64,000 nt of DNA from Bradyrhizobium sp. AZCC 2262 (GCF_036924535.1 NZ_JAZHRT010000001.1:1798001-1862000), one strand, 5' to 3'. Counted from the first letter of the stretch, positions 55,081 through 62,989 are shown. Notes: generated by a model not told the origin, from the letters alone. Made by a program: numbers and translations.

Positions 55081-55476
55081 TCATTTCGGCAGCGTCTTCA
55101 GATAGGCGATCACGTCCTGCCGATCCTTCTCGTCCGGCACGGAGTAAATCATCTTCGTGCCCTTGGCGAACTTGCTGGGACCCTGCAGCCATTCGTTCAG
55201 GTTTGTTTCATCCCAGGTTACGTTCAGTCCCCTGACTGCCGAGGAATAGCTATAGCCGGGTTCTGTTCCGCTCTTGCGGTCGAAGACGCCGGCCAGTGAC
55301 GGTCCGACTTTGTTTTCGCCCGGCTTGGTCGAATGGCAGGGGGCGCAGTGAGCGAAAATCTTTTCGCCGGCCGCGGCATCGCCCTCTGCGTGCGCCGCAA
55401 GCGGGACTGAAAGCGTCACGCTGCACGCCAGCATCATCGAGCAGATAGCAACACGGATCCTGGTGACGGTGCGCAT
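55081..55476 (-). CDS. Class I cytochrome c (c2/c550-like)
   Basis: 131 residues with a signal peptide (ICSMMLACSVTLSVPLAAHA), haem motif CAPCHSTKPGENKVGPSLAGVF, and axial-ligand region KMIYSVPDEKDRQDVIAYLKTL. It is a soluble periplasmic electron carrier. AGGAG is six bases before the ATG. The cytochrome b561 gene lies 52 bp upstream on the same strand, so the peroxidase, b561 and this cytochrome probably form one electron-transfer operon. Confidence 0.9.
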   Translation of the reverse strand: MRTVTRIRVAICSMMLACSVTLSVPLAAHAEGDAAAGEKIFAHCAPCHSTKPGENKVGPSLAGVFDRKSGTEPGYSYSSAVRGLNVTWDETNLNEWLQGPSKFAKGTKMIYSVPDEKDRQDVIAYLKTLPK

Positions 55477-55528
55477 GTGCGACTCCTAGGTTTCAGGCGT
55501 CTGCGTTGAATTCTGTATCAACGCGAGG

Positions 55529-56083
55529 TTAGTCCTCGCAAATTGCGTTGATCCTTGTTCCCAGGATGCTCCCGAACACGCCGTCGCGCCGGATGAGGCC
55601 GTGGTAAAGCGCGGCGCCGAAATGCGCGAGGAAGGTCGCGAACAGCAGGTAGGCGAGGCCGGTATGGAGGTCGCGGAGCCAGGCATAGAGGGTCAAATCA
55701 TGCGGCAAAATCGGCGGTAGCCACACCGGGCCGTAGAGCACGATCGGATAGCGCGCCGCCGACAGCATGCCCCAGCCGACCAGCGGCAAGATGAGCATGA
55801 GCGCATAGAGCGCGATATGCGATGCCTTGGCGGCGAAACGCTGCAGGGATGGAACCGTGTCGGGCAAACCTGGCGGCGGATTGATGAAGCGGTTGACGAT
55901 CCGCGCCACGCACAAGACCAGGATCGCAATTCCGAGCGGCCGGTGGATCGAGACCAGAAGGTCGTAACGTCGGGAGACCGAAGCGGCCATGCCGACGCCG
56001 ATGAACAGCATCGCGATGATCATGGGCGCCATCAGCCAGTGCAGAAGCCGGGACGCAGCAGCGAAGCGGACCTGGGTAGTCAT
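55529..56083 (-). CDS. Cytochrome b561-type membrane protein
   Basis: 184 residues, four helices with the haem-ligand histidines of the b561 family (SRLLHWLMAPMII, VSIHRPLGIAI, SHIALYALMLILPLVGWGML, DLHTGLAYLLFATFLAHFGAALYHGLI). It transfers electrons between quinol and periplasmic partners. Its ATG overlaps the stop of the peroxidase gene (ATGA), so they are coupled. Confidence 0.9.
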   Translation of the reverse strand: MTTQVRFAAASRLLHWLMAPMIIAMLFIGVGMAASVSRRYDLLVSIHRPLGIAILVLCVARIVNRFINPPPGLPDTVPSLQRFAAKASHIALYALMLILPLVGWGMLSAARYPIVLYGPVWLPPILPHDLTLYAWLRDLHTGLAYLLFATFLAHFGAALYHGLIRRDGVFGSILGTRINAICED

Positions 56084-57189
56084 AGCTTGCCTCCCGCTTG
56101 CACATCCTGTGGCGTGACTGCGCTGGGCGGCTTTTCGTGATCCTCTTCGGCCCGCAGGGTGAACGAGCGCGCATAGACCGCCGAGCGGGCGCTCAGCAAC
56201 GGATCGTCGGATGGCTCGATGCCGGCTGGCAGCACCAGAGGATCGTAGTTGACGGCAGTGCAGCGCCCAGCGTCTTCACTCGAGGCCCGATCGATGGTCA
56301 CCGTGCCGGCGTCGACCTGCTGGCGGCCCTCCGGCCAGGCCTGCGTCGCATCGTTGGTCGGGTCGCCAGCTTGCCCGATGGTCACGATCAGCTGCCACTG
56401 CCGTGGATGTTGCGCGATTTGGGCGATCAGGTCATCAAAGAGATAGTTCTCGTTACCTGCCTCCGTTTGCTCTGCCGCGTCGGCCGCGACGGGTTGCACC
56501 GGCACTGCGGACCAACGAACCGCCGTAGGGGCGCCGGCTGCATCGACGAAGCGGAAGGCGTTGAGACTATTGAAGGTGGAGTTTGCGAAACCGGAAGTGA
56601 CCTGGCGTTTCTTGATCAGGGCGAGTGCCCGTGCGGCTTCTTGATGAGCAGCCAGGAACGCTTTTATTTTCGCTGGATCAGGCTTGCCGGTCGCCGGATC
56701 GGGGCTGAAGGCGAGCAACTGCTCGTAAAAGCCGCGCGCCGAATTCACCGGAAAAACCGGAATGTTGTTCATGCCCGTGCGCCATTCCTCGCCGCCGGGC
56801 GGCACAAGGCGCAGTGCCATGCTGCGCACGGTGTTGGGTGCGTCCGGCTGAAACGGCATCCCGCCGGCGAGCGCGAAGCGGCCAACCACCGGGACGCGGC
56901 CGGGTTTGAAGACAGCGGCTTTTGATATCGCTGCTGCCTGCCCGTTGCTTTCGAACCAGCCGGTGACGCAAACTCCCTTGGCGTGGTTGCGGCGGAAGCC
57001 GACGTGGGTGCCGTTGGCTTCGCGGAAGGCTGCCATCATCCGGTCCTGCGTCAGCCGCACTGGCGAGAGCCAACCACCCGTGTAAGCGAATGCCGCGATT
57101 ACGCTCAGCAATACCGCGCCGATCGCGCCCAGCCGGACCAGTAGTCCTGGATTGGTCGCGATAGCCGCTTTGAACCAGAGTGGTTTCAT
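56080..57189 (-). CDS. Catalase-related haem peroxidase (SrpA-like), membrane-anchored
   Basis: 369 residues. An N-terminal anchor (LVRLGAIGAVLLSVIAAFAY) leads a catalase-like domain: GFRRNHAKGVCVTGWFES with the distal His, MALRLVPPGGEEWRTGMN, and the proximal region SARSAVYARSF with the haem Tyr. Such 'catalase family peroxidases' usually use an electron donor instead of dismutating peroxide. The donor here could be the coupled cytochrome b561 or the cytochrome c. Confidence 0.88.
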   Translation of the reverse strand: MKPLWFKAAIATNPGLLVRLGAIGAVLLSVIAAFAYTGGWLSPVRLTQDRMMAAFREANGTHVGFRRNHAKGVCVTGWFESNGQAAAISKAAVFKPGRVPVVGRFALAGGMPFQPDAPNTVRSMALRLVPPGGEEWRTGMNNIPVFPVNSARGFYEQLLAFSPDPATGKPDPAKIKAFLAAHQEAARALALIKKRQVTSGFANSTFNSLNAFRFVDAAGAPTAVRWSAVPVQPVAADAAEQTEAGNENYLFDDLIAQIAQHPRQWQLIVTIGQAGDPTNDATQAWPEGRQQVDAGTVTIDRASSEDAGRCTAVNYDPLVLPAGIEPSDDPLLSARSAVYARSFTLRAEEDHEKPPSAVTPQDVQAGGKL

Positions 57190-57287
57190 ATTCGGTGCAT
57201 CCAGACGTTCGGCGAGCGCAGCCCGCTTGGTTCTTTTTCTGCGTTATGCGGGCCGTTTACTCGATCATTGGCTAGGGGTGAGATCCA

Positions 57288-58634
57288 CTAACTGGCAGGC
57301 TTCGGCGCGGAGCCAGACACCCACCAAACCGTGTTTCCGACGTCGTCAGCAATCAACAATGCGCCATTCTTGTCGACTGCCAGACCGACCGGCCGTCCTC
57401 GCGCGTGATTGTTCGCATCGAGGAAGCCTGTAACGACATCCTGCGCCGGGCCGCTGGGCTTTCCGCCGCTGAACGGCACAAACACCACTTTGTAGCCGTT
57501 AAGCGGCGTTCGATTCCAGCTTCCGTGCTCGCCGACGAACGCACCGCCGCGATAGTTTGCGGGAAGCCCGGTGCCTGTGTACATCGCCAATCCCAGCGGC
57601 GCGACGTGAGAGCTCAGCGAATAGTCCGGCGCAATGGCTGTCGCCACCAGATCGGGCCGCTGCGGCATGATGCGCGGGTCTGGGTGTTGGCCGTAATAGC
57701 TGTAGGGCCAGCCATAGAAGCCTCCATCCTTTACCGAGGTCAGATAATCTGGAACCAGGTCGGGGCCGATCTCATCGCGTTCGTTGGCGATGGCCCAGAG
57801 CTTGCCGGTCTCCGGTTCCCATTGCAGGCCGGTGGGATTGCGTACGCCGCTGGCGAAGATGCGATGCGCGCCCGACGCAACGTCGACCTCCCAGATCGCG
57901 GCCCGCTCATATTCGGCTCCGATTCCGTTTTCGCCTACGTTGCTGTTGGATCCGACTCCGACATAGAGCTTGGAGCCATCCGGACTGGCCAACAGCGACT
58001 TGGTCCAGTGATGATCGATCGGGCCGCCGGGAAGATCCGTGAGCTTGGTGCCTGCCGCGGTGATACTGGTCTGTCCATCCTGATATGGATAGCGGACGAT
58101 GGCATCGGTGTTCGCAATATAGAGATCGTGACCAACAAGGGCGACGCCGAATGGCGAGTTGAGATGATCCAGAAACACGGTTCGTACTTCGGGAATGCCG
58201 TCACCATTGGTGTCGCGCAGCAGCGTGATCCGGTTTGCGTCCTTTGCCTTGGCACCGGCAAATGACTGCACCCAGCCGGTAATGATGTCCTTGGGCCGGT
58301 GGATCGGCGCTTTTGGTCCATTGCTCTCGACCACCAGTACGTCTCCATTGGGAAGGACGTAGAGGGATCGTGGATGCTGGAAGCCGGTCGCCAGTGCATG
58401 AACCTGCAGTCCCTCCGGCACGGTGGGAGTTTCCTTGCCCCATCCTACGACCTCTGCGATGCGCATCGGCGGCATCAAATACTGCTGCAACGCGGGCAGC
58501 TGAGGATTGGCGCCGATCTGCATTTTTGGGTCGCCAGCATGGTCGTCACAGCCGGCGAGTCCGAGGCCGGCGACAAGAAGAGCGGCGAGACGCGGCAGTT
58601 TGGCCGAACGTGCATTCTTGAGGATGTGCATCAT
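57288..58634 (-). CDS. Sorbosone/glucose dehydrogenase-family lipoprotein, copy 2
   Basis: 448 residues, close paralogue of the protein at 37395-38753, with the same lipobox (GLGLAGC) and beta-propeller motifs (ASGVRNPTGLQWEP, GSWNRTPLNGYKVVF). Differences include DDHAGDPKMQIGANPQLP after the lipobox and a shorter N-terminus. It starts two bases after the DUF2231 copy 2. Substrate unknown; PQQ dependence is inferred from the family. Confidence 0.87.
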   Translation of the reverse strand: MMHILKNARSAKLPRLAALLVAGLGLAGCDDHAGDPKMQIGANPQLPALQQYLMPPMRIAEVVGWGKETPTVPEGLQVHALATGFQHPRSLYVLPNGDVLVVESNGPKAPIHRPKDIITGWVQSFAGAKAKDANRITLLRDTNGDGIPEVRTVFLDHLNSPFGVALVGHDLYIANTDAIVRYPYQDGQTSITAAGTKLTDLPGGPIDHHWTKSLLASPDGSKLYVGVGSNSNVGENGIGAEYERAAIWEVDVASGAHRIFASGVRNPTGLQWEPETGKLWAIANERDEIGPDLVPDYLTSVKDGGFYGWPYSYYGQHPDPRIMPQRPDLVATAIAPDYSLSSHVAPLGLAMYTGTGLPANYRGGAFVGEHGSWNRTPLNGYKVVFVPFSGGKPSGPAQDVVTGFLDANNHARGRPVGLAVDKNGALLIADDVGNTVWWVSGSAPKPAS

Positions 58635-58636
58635 GA

Positions 58637-59110
58637 TTATGCTCCAAACCGATGGCGATTTGTCAGGGCTCTGGCAACGAGGGCCGTCAACACGAGAACG
58701 ATGACGACAAGCGCTGAAAGGGTCAGGCCGGCCGGTACCACAGCGGTATAACCGTCGCGGCTGTGAACGAAGGCGTTGGTGAGCGCGAGCAAGACCGTGA
58801 TCGCGTAGCCAATCGCGCGAGGCCAGCCCGGCCTGTCGATTCGCCTGCGGGCTGCAAGGTCAATCACGTACGCGACAGCAGCCAGACCCGCCATGATCAG
58901 ACCGGCGGTGATCAGCCAGATGGAGAACCTCTCCCACATCACATCGGGCATCTGCCAATAGACGAGATCCGTGACCAGCGCGCCTGTGAAGTAGGCGGCG
59001 GAAAACGACACCAGCATCCGGTGGATCGGTCGTCCACGCGGCCTCCGGGCTGGTCTCAAATCGGCATCGCGTGTGAAGCTCGCTTCCGCGATCGTAGCGT
59101 GCTGCTGCAT
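58637..59110 (-). CDS. DUF2231 membrane protein, copy 2
   Basis: 157 residues, nearly the same as copy 1 (GRPIHRMLVSFSAAYFTGALVTDLVYW; differences mostly conservative). AGGAGA precedes ATG 59110. The dehydrogenase gene follows directly, and a box lies 127 bp upstream. Confidence 0.82.
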   Translation of the reverse strand: MQQHATIAEASFTRDADLRPARRPRGRPIHRMLVSFSAAYFTGALVTDLVYWQMPDVMWERFSIWLITAGLIMAGLAAVAYVIDLAARRRIDRPGWPRAIGYAITVLLALTNAFVHSRDGYTAVVPAGLTLSALVVIVLVLTALVARALTNRHRFGA

Positions 59111-59539
59111 GTTCAAATTCTCCTGACGGACGTTGCGCGCATCTCTGCCTCCGGGCCGCTTGATCCCTCTGTCCTGATCGCCGGCGTGAAGATCTGGGCC
59201 GACAATCCAATATTGACATTGCGCGGGCGCGAGTCCTCTAAATTCTGTTTTAGTTTTCGGGACGGGTTCGAACATGCCGCTCGGGAGTTCTACCGCTGCA
59301 TTTGCATGAGCTGATCTATCGGCGTCATGTTGTGGTTGAGGTTCGCCATGACGACACCGCGTCGGCAGGATGATCGCCAACATGATCGCAAGTGATATCG
59401 ATCAGGATGGCTCTTTCGGCGACCGCGATCGACCCCTGTGGGTCAAGGATACTCATCGCCGAAAAATCGAACCGATCACGCAGATCTCATTGAGGCAGAC
59501 CGCTGACGCAACCGTGTGAAGTCGCGCGGTCTCTTCGCC
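59111..59539. other. Intergenic stretch with one box
   Basis: 429 bp between DUF2231 copy 2 and the small secreted gene at 59540, both on the minus strand. Only the box at 59238 stands out. Confidence 0.5.
59238..59253. promoter_or_regulatory. Tod/Sty-like box upstream of DUF2231/sorbosone dehydrogenase copy 2
   Basis: CTAAATTCTGTTTTAG; both half-sites match. It is 127 bp before ATG 59110. Confidence 0.7.
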
Positions 59540-59800
59540 TTACTTGAAGCGCGGAACCACCGGGACGGTGATATGCGGAGGCGGCAGCGGAGCCATCCTG
59601 GATGCGTTACCGATCCCGCTGGGATCGACCGTCACATTATTCAGTCCACCGACATTTGCCGGGCCCGGCGGAATACCACTGATCGGTATATTGCCGGATC
59701 CCGCGGCGCCTGCGGTCCGCGCTGCCTGCGCAAATGAAGCGGCCGGGGTGGCCAGGGACAGCAACAATGCGAAAGCGATTTTTGCCGTGGTATTGGACAT
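59540..59800 (-). CDS. Small secreted Pro/Gly-rich protein
   Basis: 86 residues: signal peptide (KIAFALLLSLATPAASFAQA), then Gly/Pro-rich sequence (ISGIPPGPANVGGLNNVTVDP) and PPPHITVPVVPRFK at the end. No cysteines or catalytic motif. It shares a divergent promoter region and a box with the gene at 59961. Confidence 0.6.
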   Translation of the reverse strand: MSNTTAKIAFALLLSLATPAASFAQAARTAGAAGSGNIPISGIPPGPANVGGLNNVTVDPSGIGNASRMAPLPPPHITVPVVPRFK

Positions 59801-59873
59801 GATGAAGCTCCGTTGCTTGACGAAAGCGTTTGCGTAGCTGCAGCTGATCTAGGTCTGTCCAGCCGTCGCGCCA

Positions 59874-59889
59874 TTAAATTGAATTTTAG
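59874..59889. promoter_or_regulatory. Tod/Sty-like box between two divergent small secreted genes
   Basis: TTAAATTGAATTTTAG, a full match. It is 73 bp before the gene on the left and 71 bp before the one on the right, an almost symmetrical placement that suggests control of both. Confidence 0.7.
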
Positions 59890-59960
59890 AGTATTGGCAG
59901 AACGCGCCCGCGTTCCCATTTTTCTTCATCCTATCAGGGAGAACCAACCAGGAGACCAAG

Positions 59961-60209
59961 ATGAAATTCGCATTGATTGGCGCCGCCGCTCTCGTTACGG
60001 CAGCTTTCGCAACTCCCGCACTGGCACAGCCCGTTATTTCAAATCCCGGCTATTGCGCGCAGTTCTACCCGAACGCAAATTGCCAGAACCTGGGGCCTGG
60101 CAATCCGTACACCGATGGCGGCTACTATCGGAACAACTGGCAGAACAGCAACGCGTCGATCGAGCATCATCGGCGACTGCAACGTCATCATGAGACGCAC
60201 CACCGCTAA
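59961..60209 (+). CDS. Small secreted protein with Tyr/Asn/His-rich mature part
   Basis: 82 residues: signal peptide (KFALIGAAALVTAAFATPALA), then NPGYCAQFYPNANCQNLGPG with two cysteines, GGYYRNNWQNSNAS, and a His/Arg-rich tail (EHHRRLQRHHETHHR). AGGAG is seven bases before the ATG. The FYPN motif recurs as FYYPNND in the protein at 60461. Function unknown; the tail could bind metal or polyanions. Confidence 0.7.
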   Translation: MKFALIGAAALVTAAFATPALAQPVISNPGYCAQFYPNANCQNLGPGNPYTDGGYYRNNWQNSNASIEHHRRLQRHHETHHR

Positions 60210-60263
60210 GGTGGCTGCGTCCAGCCCCCGAGCTTGACGCTTTCGATCAAACTGGAAATGAGA

Positions 60264-60304
60264 ATATTGAGGCGGCCTGGCATGCGTCATGGCCGCCTCA
60301 ATAT
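60264..60304 (+). terminator. Perfect 14-bp hairpin after the small secreted gene
   Basis: ATATTGAGGCGGCC (60264-60277) pairs perfectly with GGCCGCCTCAATAT (60291-60304) across a 13-base loop, 55 bp after the stop at 60209. Only a short T-run follows (GCTTTC), but the stem is strong and well placed for a terminator. Confidence 0.65.
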
Positions 60305-60338
60305 GCTTTCGTCCGCATGAAGGGGCGGAGCATCGATA

Positions 60339-60354
60339 TATAAACTCAATTTAG
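60339..60354. promoter_or_regulatory. Degenerate Tod/Sty-like box, first of a tandem pair
   Basis: TATAAACTCAATTTAG; the right half is exact, the left half matches at three of five positions. It is called mainly because it sits exactly 20 bp from the next site. Confidence 0.4.
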
Positions 60355-60358
60355 CTTC

Positions 60359-60374
60359 CTGAAGCCCAATTTAG
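60359..60374. promoter_or_regulatory. Tod/Sty-like box, second of a tandem pair
   Basis: CTGAAGCCCAATTTAG; the right half is exact, the left has one mismatch. It ends 86 bp before the ATG at 60461. Confidence 0.5.
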
Positions 60375-60460
60375 TGGGACAGGCAGCCTTTCGGCTTACC
60401 TCCGTTGTGACGTCCTGAGCTTCAGGGCCGATGTTACTAATCGATACACGGAGAAAGACG

Positions 60461-60709
60461 ATGAACAGACTCAAGATTTTCACTGCGGCAGCGATTCTGT
60501 CGCTGATGTTCGCAACGCCGGTTTTCGCGCAGGCAGCTATCCAGGAGCCGGGTGCGTTCGCGTTCTACTATCCCAATAACGATGTCCTGAATGGCGGCCG
60601 GCCCACGCCGGCGGCGGGCCCGCACGCCATGACACCGGAGCTGTTCGGCAGCGGAGGCCCGGTCATCCCGAGTCCGCGGATACACGATCGCCGGCACGCG
60701 TGGAAGTAA
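60461..60709 (+). CDS. Small secreted protein, FYYPN-type
   Basis: 82 residues: signal peptide (RLKIFTAAAILSLMFATPVFAQA), then EPGAFAFYYPNNDVLNGGRP and a Pro/Gly/His-rich tail (PSPRIHDRRHAWK). GGAGAAAG precedes the ATG. It resembles the neighbour at 59961 in length, signal and the FY(Y)PN motif, so the two are probably distant paralogues. Function unknown. Confidence 0.68.
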   Translation: MNRLKIFTAAAILSLMFATPVFAQAAIQEPGAFAFYYPNNDVLNGGRPTPAAGPHAMTPELFGSGGPVIPSPRIHDRRHAWK

Positions 60710-60759
60710 GCTGACGCCAAGCATCTACGCCGGCCCGAATTCGGGCGCGGCAAATCGAG

Positions 60760-60790
60760 AAAAGGCCGCATCGGAATGACGCGGCCTTTT
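60760..60790. terminator. Intrinsic terminator
   Basis: AAAAGGCCGC (60760-60769) and GCGGCCTTTT (60781-60790) pair perfectly around an 11-base loop. A-run and T-run flank the GC stem, the classic bidirectional form. It separates the small secreted gene from the sulfite dehydrogenase genes. Confidence 0.85.
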
Positions 60791-60982
60791 CCATATCTGA
60801 GCGGGAAGGGGCAAACCTTAGGAATTCCTGTCCACCCTGTTGGAGCGGCAAGAGCGGATAAGGCGCAGCAATCCTCGGCAAGCACCGCCGCGCTTTGTGA
60901 TTACCATCAAGATGCCTTCCGGGACAGGGCGGAGCTTCGCCAAGGTTATTCCAGGCACACCGATTTCGCGCGGAGGACAAGG

Positions 60983-62272
60983 ATGACCAAGCCAACCGAC
61001 ATCGACAGGAATGTTGCCTCCGGATCCCGGCGGCGATTTCTGAGGGAAGGTAGCGCCTTATTGGGCGGGGCCGTCATTGCTGGTGGCCTCGCCGGAAGTG
61101 AAGCGCGCGCCGCGGCCGAAAATACGGGCAACCTCCCTCCCAACGTGCCGGAATGGATGAAGACGCCCGGCGATCCCATGGGGACCCAGCCCTACGGCGC
61201 GCCGTCTCCGTTCGAAAAAGACGTCATCAAGAACATCTCGAAGACTCTGCCGCAGTATTTGTCGGCATCTGGACGCACGCCGTTGCAGGACCTCGACGGC
61301 ATCATTACGCCGAACGGTCTGTTCTACGAGCGCCATCATAGTGGCGTTCCCACCATTGATCCGGGGCTGCACCGGCTGATGCTCCATGGCCTCGTCGACA
61401 GGCCCCTGATCTTCACTATGGACGATATCCGGCGCTTTCCCTCGGAGTCTCACATCTATTTCCTCGAATGCTCGGGCAACCCGGAATACAAAAAGCCCTA
61501 TGGCAAGACCGCTTCCGATCTTGTCGGCCTGCTGAGTTGCGCCGAATGGACCGGGGTCAGCCTGAAGCTGGTGTTGCAGGAAGCCGGCCTGCAGCCGGGC
61601 GCAAAATGGGTTGTCGCCGAAGGCGCCGATTCCGCGGCAATGACCCGGAGTATTCCGATCGAGAAATGCCTCGATGACGCGATGCTGGCGTACAGCCAGA
61701 ACGGCGAGCGGTTGCGCCCGCAGCAGGGCTATCCGCTTCGCCTGCTGGTGCCGGGCTTTGAAGGCAATATGAATGTGAAGTGGCTGCGCCGCCTGCAAGT
61801 CACTGCGGAGCCGGCTTACTCGCGCGATGAGACCTCGAAATACACCGACCCAATGCCCAACGGTACGGCACGCGAATTCACATTCTACATGGAAGCCAAA
61901 TCCATCATCACCCGGCCGTCGGGCGGCCAGCGGCTGTCGGCGCCGGGTTTCCACGAAATCAGCGGCATCGCCTGGACCGGACGCGGAAAAGTCAGGCGTG
62001 TCGACGTATCCGTCGATGACGGCAAGAGCTGGCAGGAGGCGCAACTGCAGGAGCCGGTGCTGACCCGCGCGCTGACCCGCTTCCGCTTGCCGTGGCATTG
62101 GGACGGCAAGCCGGCGGTGATCCAGAGCCGAGCTATCGACGAGACCGGCTACGTGCAGCCGACGCTGGACGAACTGCTCGCGGTGCGCGGCGATAATTAC
62201 GTCTACCATAACAACGCGATCTGGCCGTGGCGTATCGCTGGAAACGGCGAGGTGACCAATGCCCACGCGTAG
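60983..62272 (+). CDS. soxC: Sulfite dehydrogenase molybdopterin subunit, SoxC-like
   Basis: 429 residues. A twin-arginine signal (SGSRRRFLREGSALLGGAVIAG) precedes a sulfite-oxidase-type domain with the molybdenum-ligand Cys163 in YFLECSGNPEY and the C-terminal dimerisation domain (GRGKVRRVDVSVDDGKSWQEAQL). I start at ATG 60983 (AGGACAAGG just upstream); the longer in-frame version would run through the terminator at 60760. SoxC oxidises sulfur intermediates or sulfite in the periplasm and passes electrons to SoxD, whose gene overlaps this one by 14 bases. Other sox genes are absent from the window. Confidence 0.88.
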   Translation: MTKPTDIDRNVASGSRRRFLREGSALLGGAVIAGGLAGSEARAAAENTGNLPPNVPEWMKTPGDPMGTQPYGAPSPFEKDVIKNISKTLPQYLSASGRTPLQDLDGIITPNGLFYERHHSGVPTIDPGLHRLMLHGLVDRPLIFTMDDIRRFPSESHIYFLECSGNPEYKKPYGKTASDLVGLLSCAEWTGVSLKLVLQEAGLQPGAKWVVAEGADSAAMTRSIPIEKCLDDAMLAYSQNGERLRPQQGYPLRLLVPGFEGNMNVKWLRRLQVTAEPAYSRDETSKYTDPMPNGTAREFTFYMEAKSIITRPSGGQRLSAPGFHEISGIAWTGRGKVRRVDVSVDDGKSWQEAQLQEPVLTRALTRFRLPWHWDGKPAVIQSRAIDETGYVQPTLDELLAVRGDNYVYHNNAIWPWRIAGNGEVTNAHA

Positions 62273-62822
62273 GCTTGAATTCGCGGCGCTGGCTGTTGCT
62301 ACTCTGCTGTGCGTGACGAGCGTGAAGGCCCAAAGCCCGTATGGCATCGGCCGGGTCGCGACGACTGCGGAGATCGCGGGTTGGAACATCGATGTCGGTG
62401 GCGACGGTAGCAACCTGCCGCCGGGAAGCGGCAGTGTCAGTCACGGGAGCGAAGTATTCGGTCAGCAATGCGCCGCTTGTCACGGCGCAAAGGGCGAGGG
62501 CGGCGTCGGCGACCGGCTCGTCGGCGGGCAGGGCACGCTCGGAACGCCAAAGCCGGTGCGTACCGTCGGAAGCTATTGGCCATACGCGCCGACGTTGTTC
62601 GATTACATCCGGCGCGCCATGCCGCAGAACGCACCGCAATCGCTCAGCAACGACGACGTCTATGCGGTGTCTGCCTATATTCTTAGCCTCAACGGTCTGC
62701 TGCCGGCGGATGCGACGCTTGATGCCAAGTCGCTTGCCGCGATCAAGATGCCAAATCGCAACATGTTCGTTGGCGATCCCAGGCCTGACGTCAAGACCCC
62801 GGAATGCATGTCGGGTTGCTGA
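62259..62822 (+). CDS. soxD: SoxD-like cytochrome c subunit of sulfite dehydrogenase
   Basis: 187 residues: signal peptide (LEFAALAVATLLCVTSVKAQ), then SPYGIGRVATTAEIAGWNIDV, one haem motif QQCAACHGAKGEGGVGDRLVGG, and the typical PKPVRTVGSYWPYAPTLFDYIRRAMPQNAPQSL. A third segment ends in TPECMSGC. It overlaps soxC by 14 bases. It is a single-haem form, shorter than the two-haem SoxD of Paracoccus. Confidence 0.88.
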   Translation: MPTRRLEFAALAVATLLCVTSVKAQSPYGIGRVATTAEIAGWNIDVGGDGSNLPPGSGSVSHGSEVFGQQCAACHGAKGEGGVGDRLVGGQGTLGTPKPVRTVGSYWPYAPTLFDYIRRAMPQNAPQSLSNDDVYAVSAYILSLNGLLPADATLDAKSLAAIKMPNRNMFVGDPRPDVKTPECMSGC

Positions 62823-62989
62823 CGTCGCTTGTTGTTCGGCCGCAATAACGCGCCAACGGCAGCAATATCGGACAAGCGATTACAAGTGTGCGTCATAGAT
62901 TTAAAGTGTGCACCGGACGCTTGCGTGCGAGCAACCGGTCAGCATCGGTCCTCGAGTCGAGGCGGTGCAGTATCTCAATGAGGTCATCA

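Larger units (their letters stand above)
57288..59110 (-). repeat. Copy 2 of the duplicated two-gene unit (inverted)
   Basis: Mirror copy of 36919-38753 with about 18.5 kb between the inner ends. As the copies are inverted, recombination between them would flip the intervening segment. Confidence 0.85.

Noticed and set aside
376..60374. The palindrome as an Irr/ICE box, Fnr/FixK box or sigma promoter element
   Set aside because: FixK/Fnr sites are TTGAT-N4-ATCAA and the ICE motif differs in its half-sites. The repeat is a symmetric 5-6-5 element without the spacing of -35/-10 hexamers. The Tod/Sty geometry fits better, though the binding protein remains unproven.
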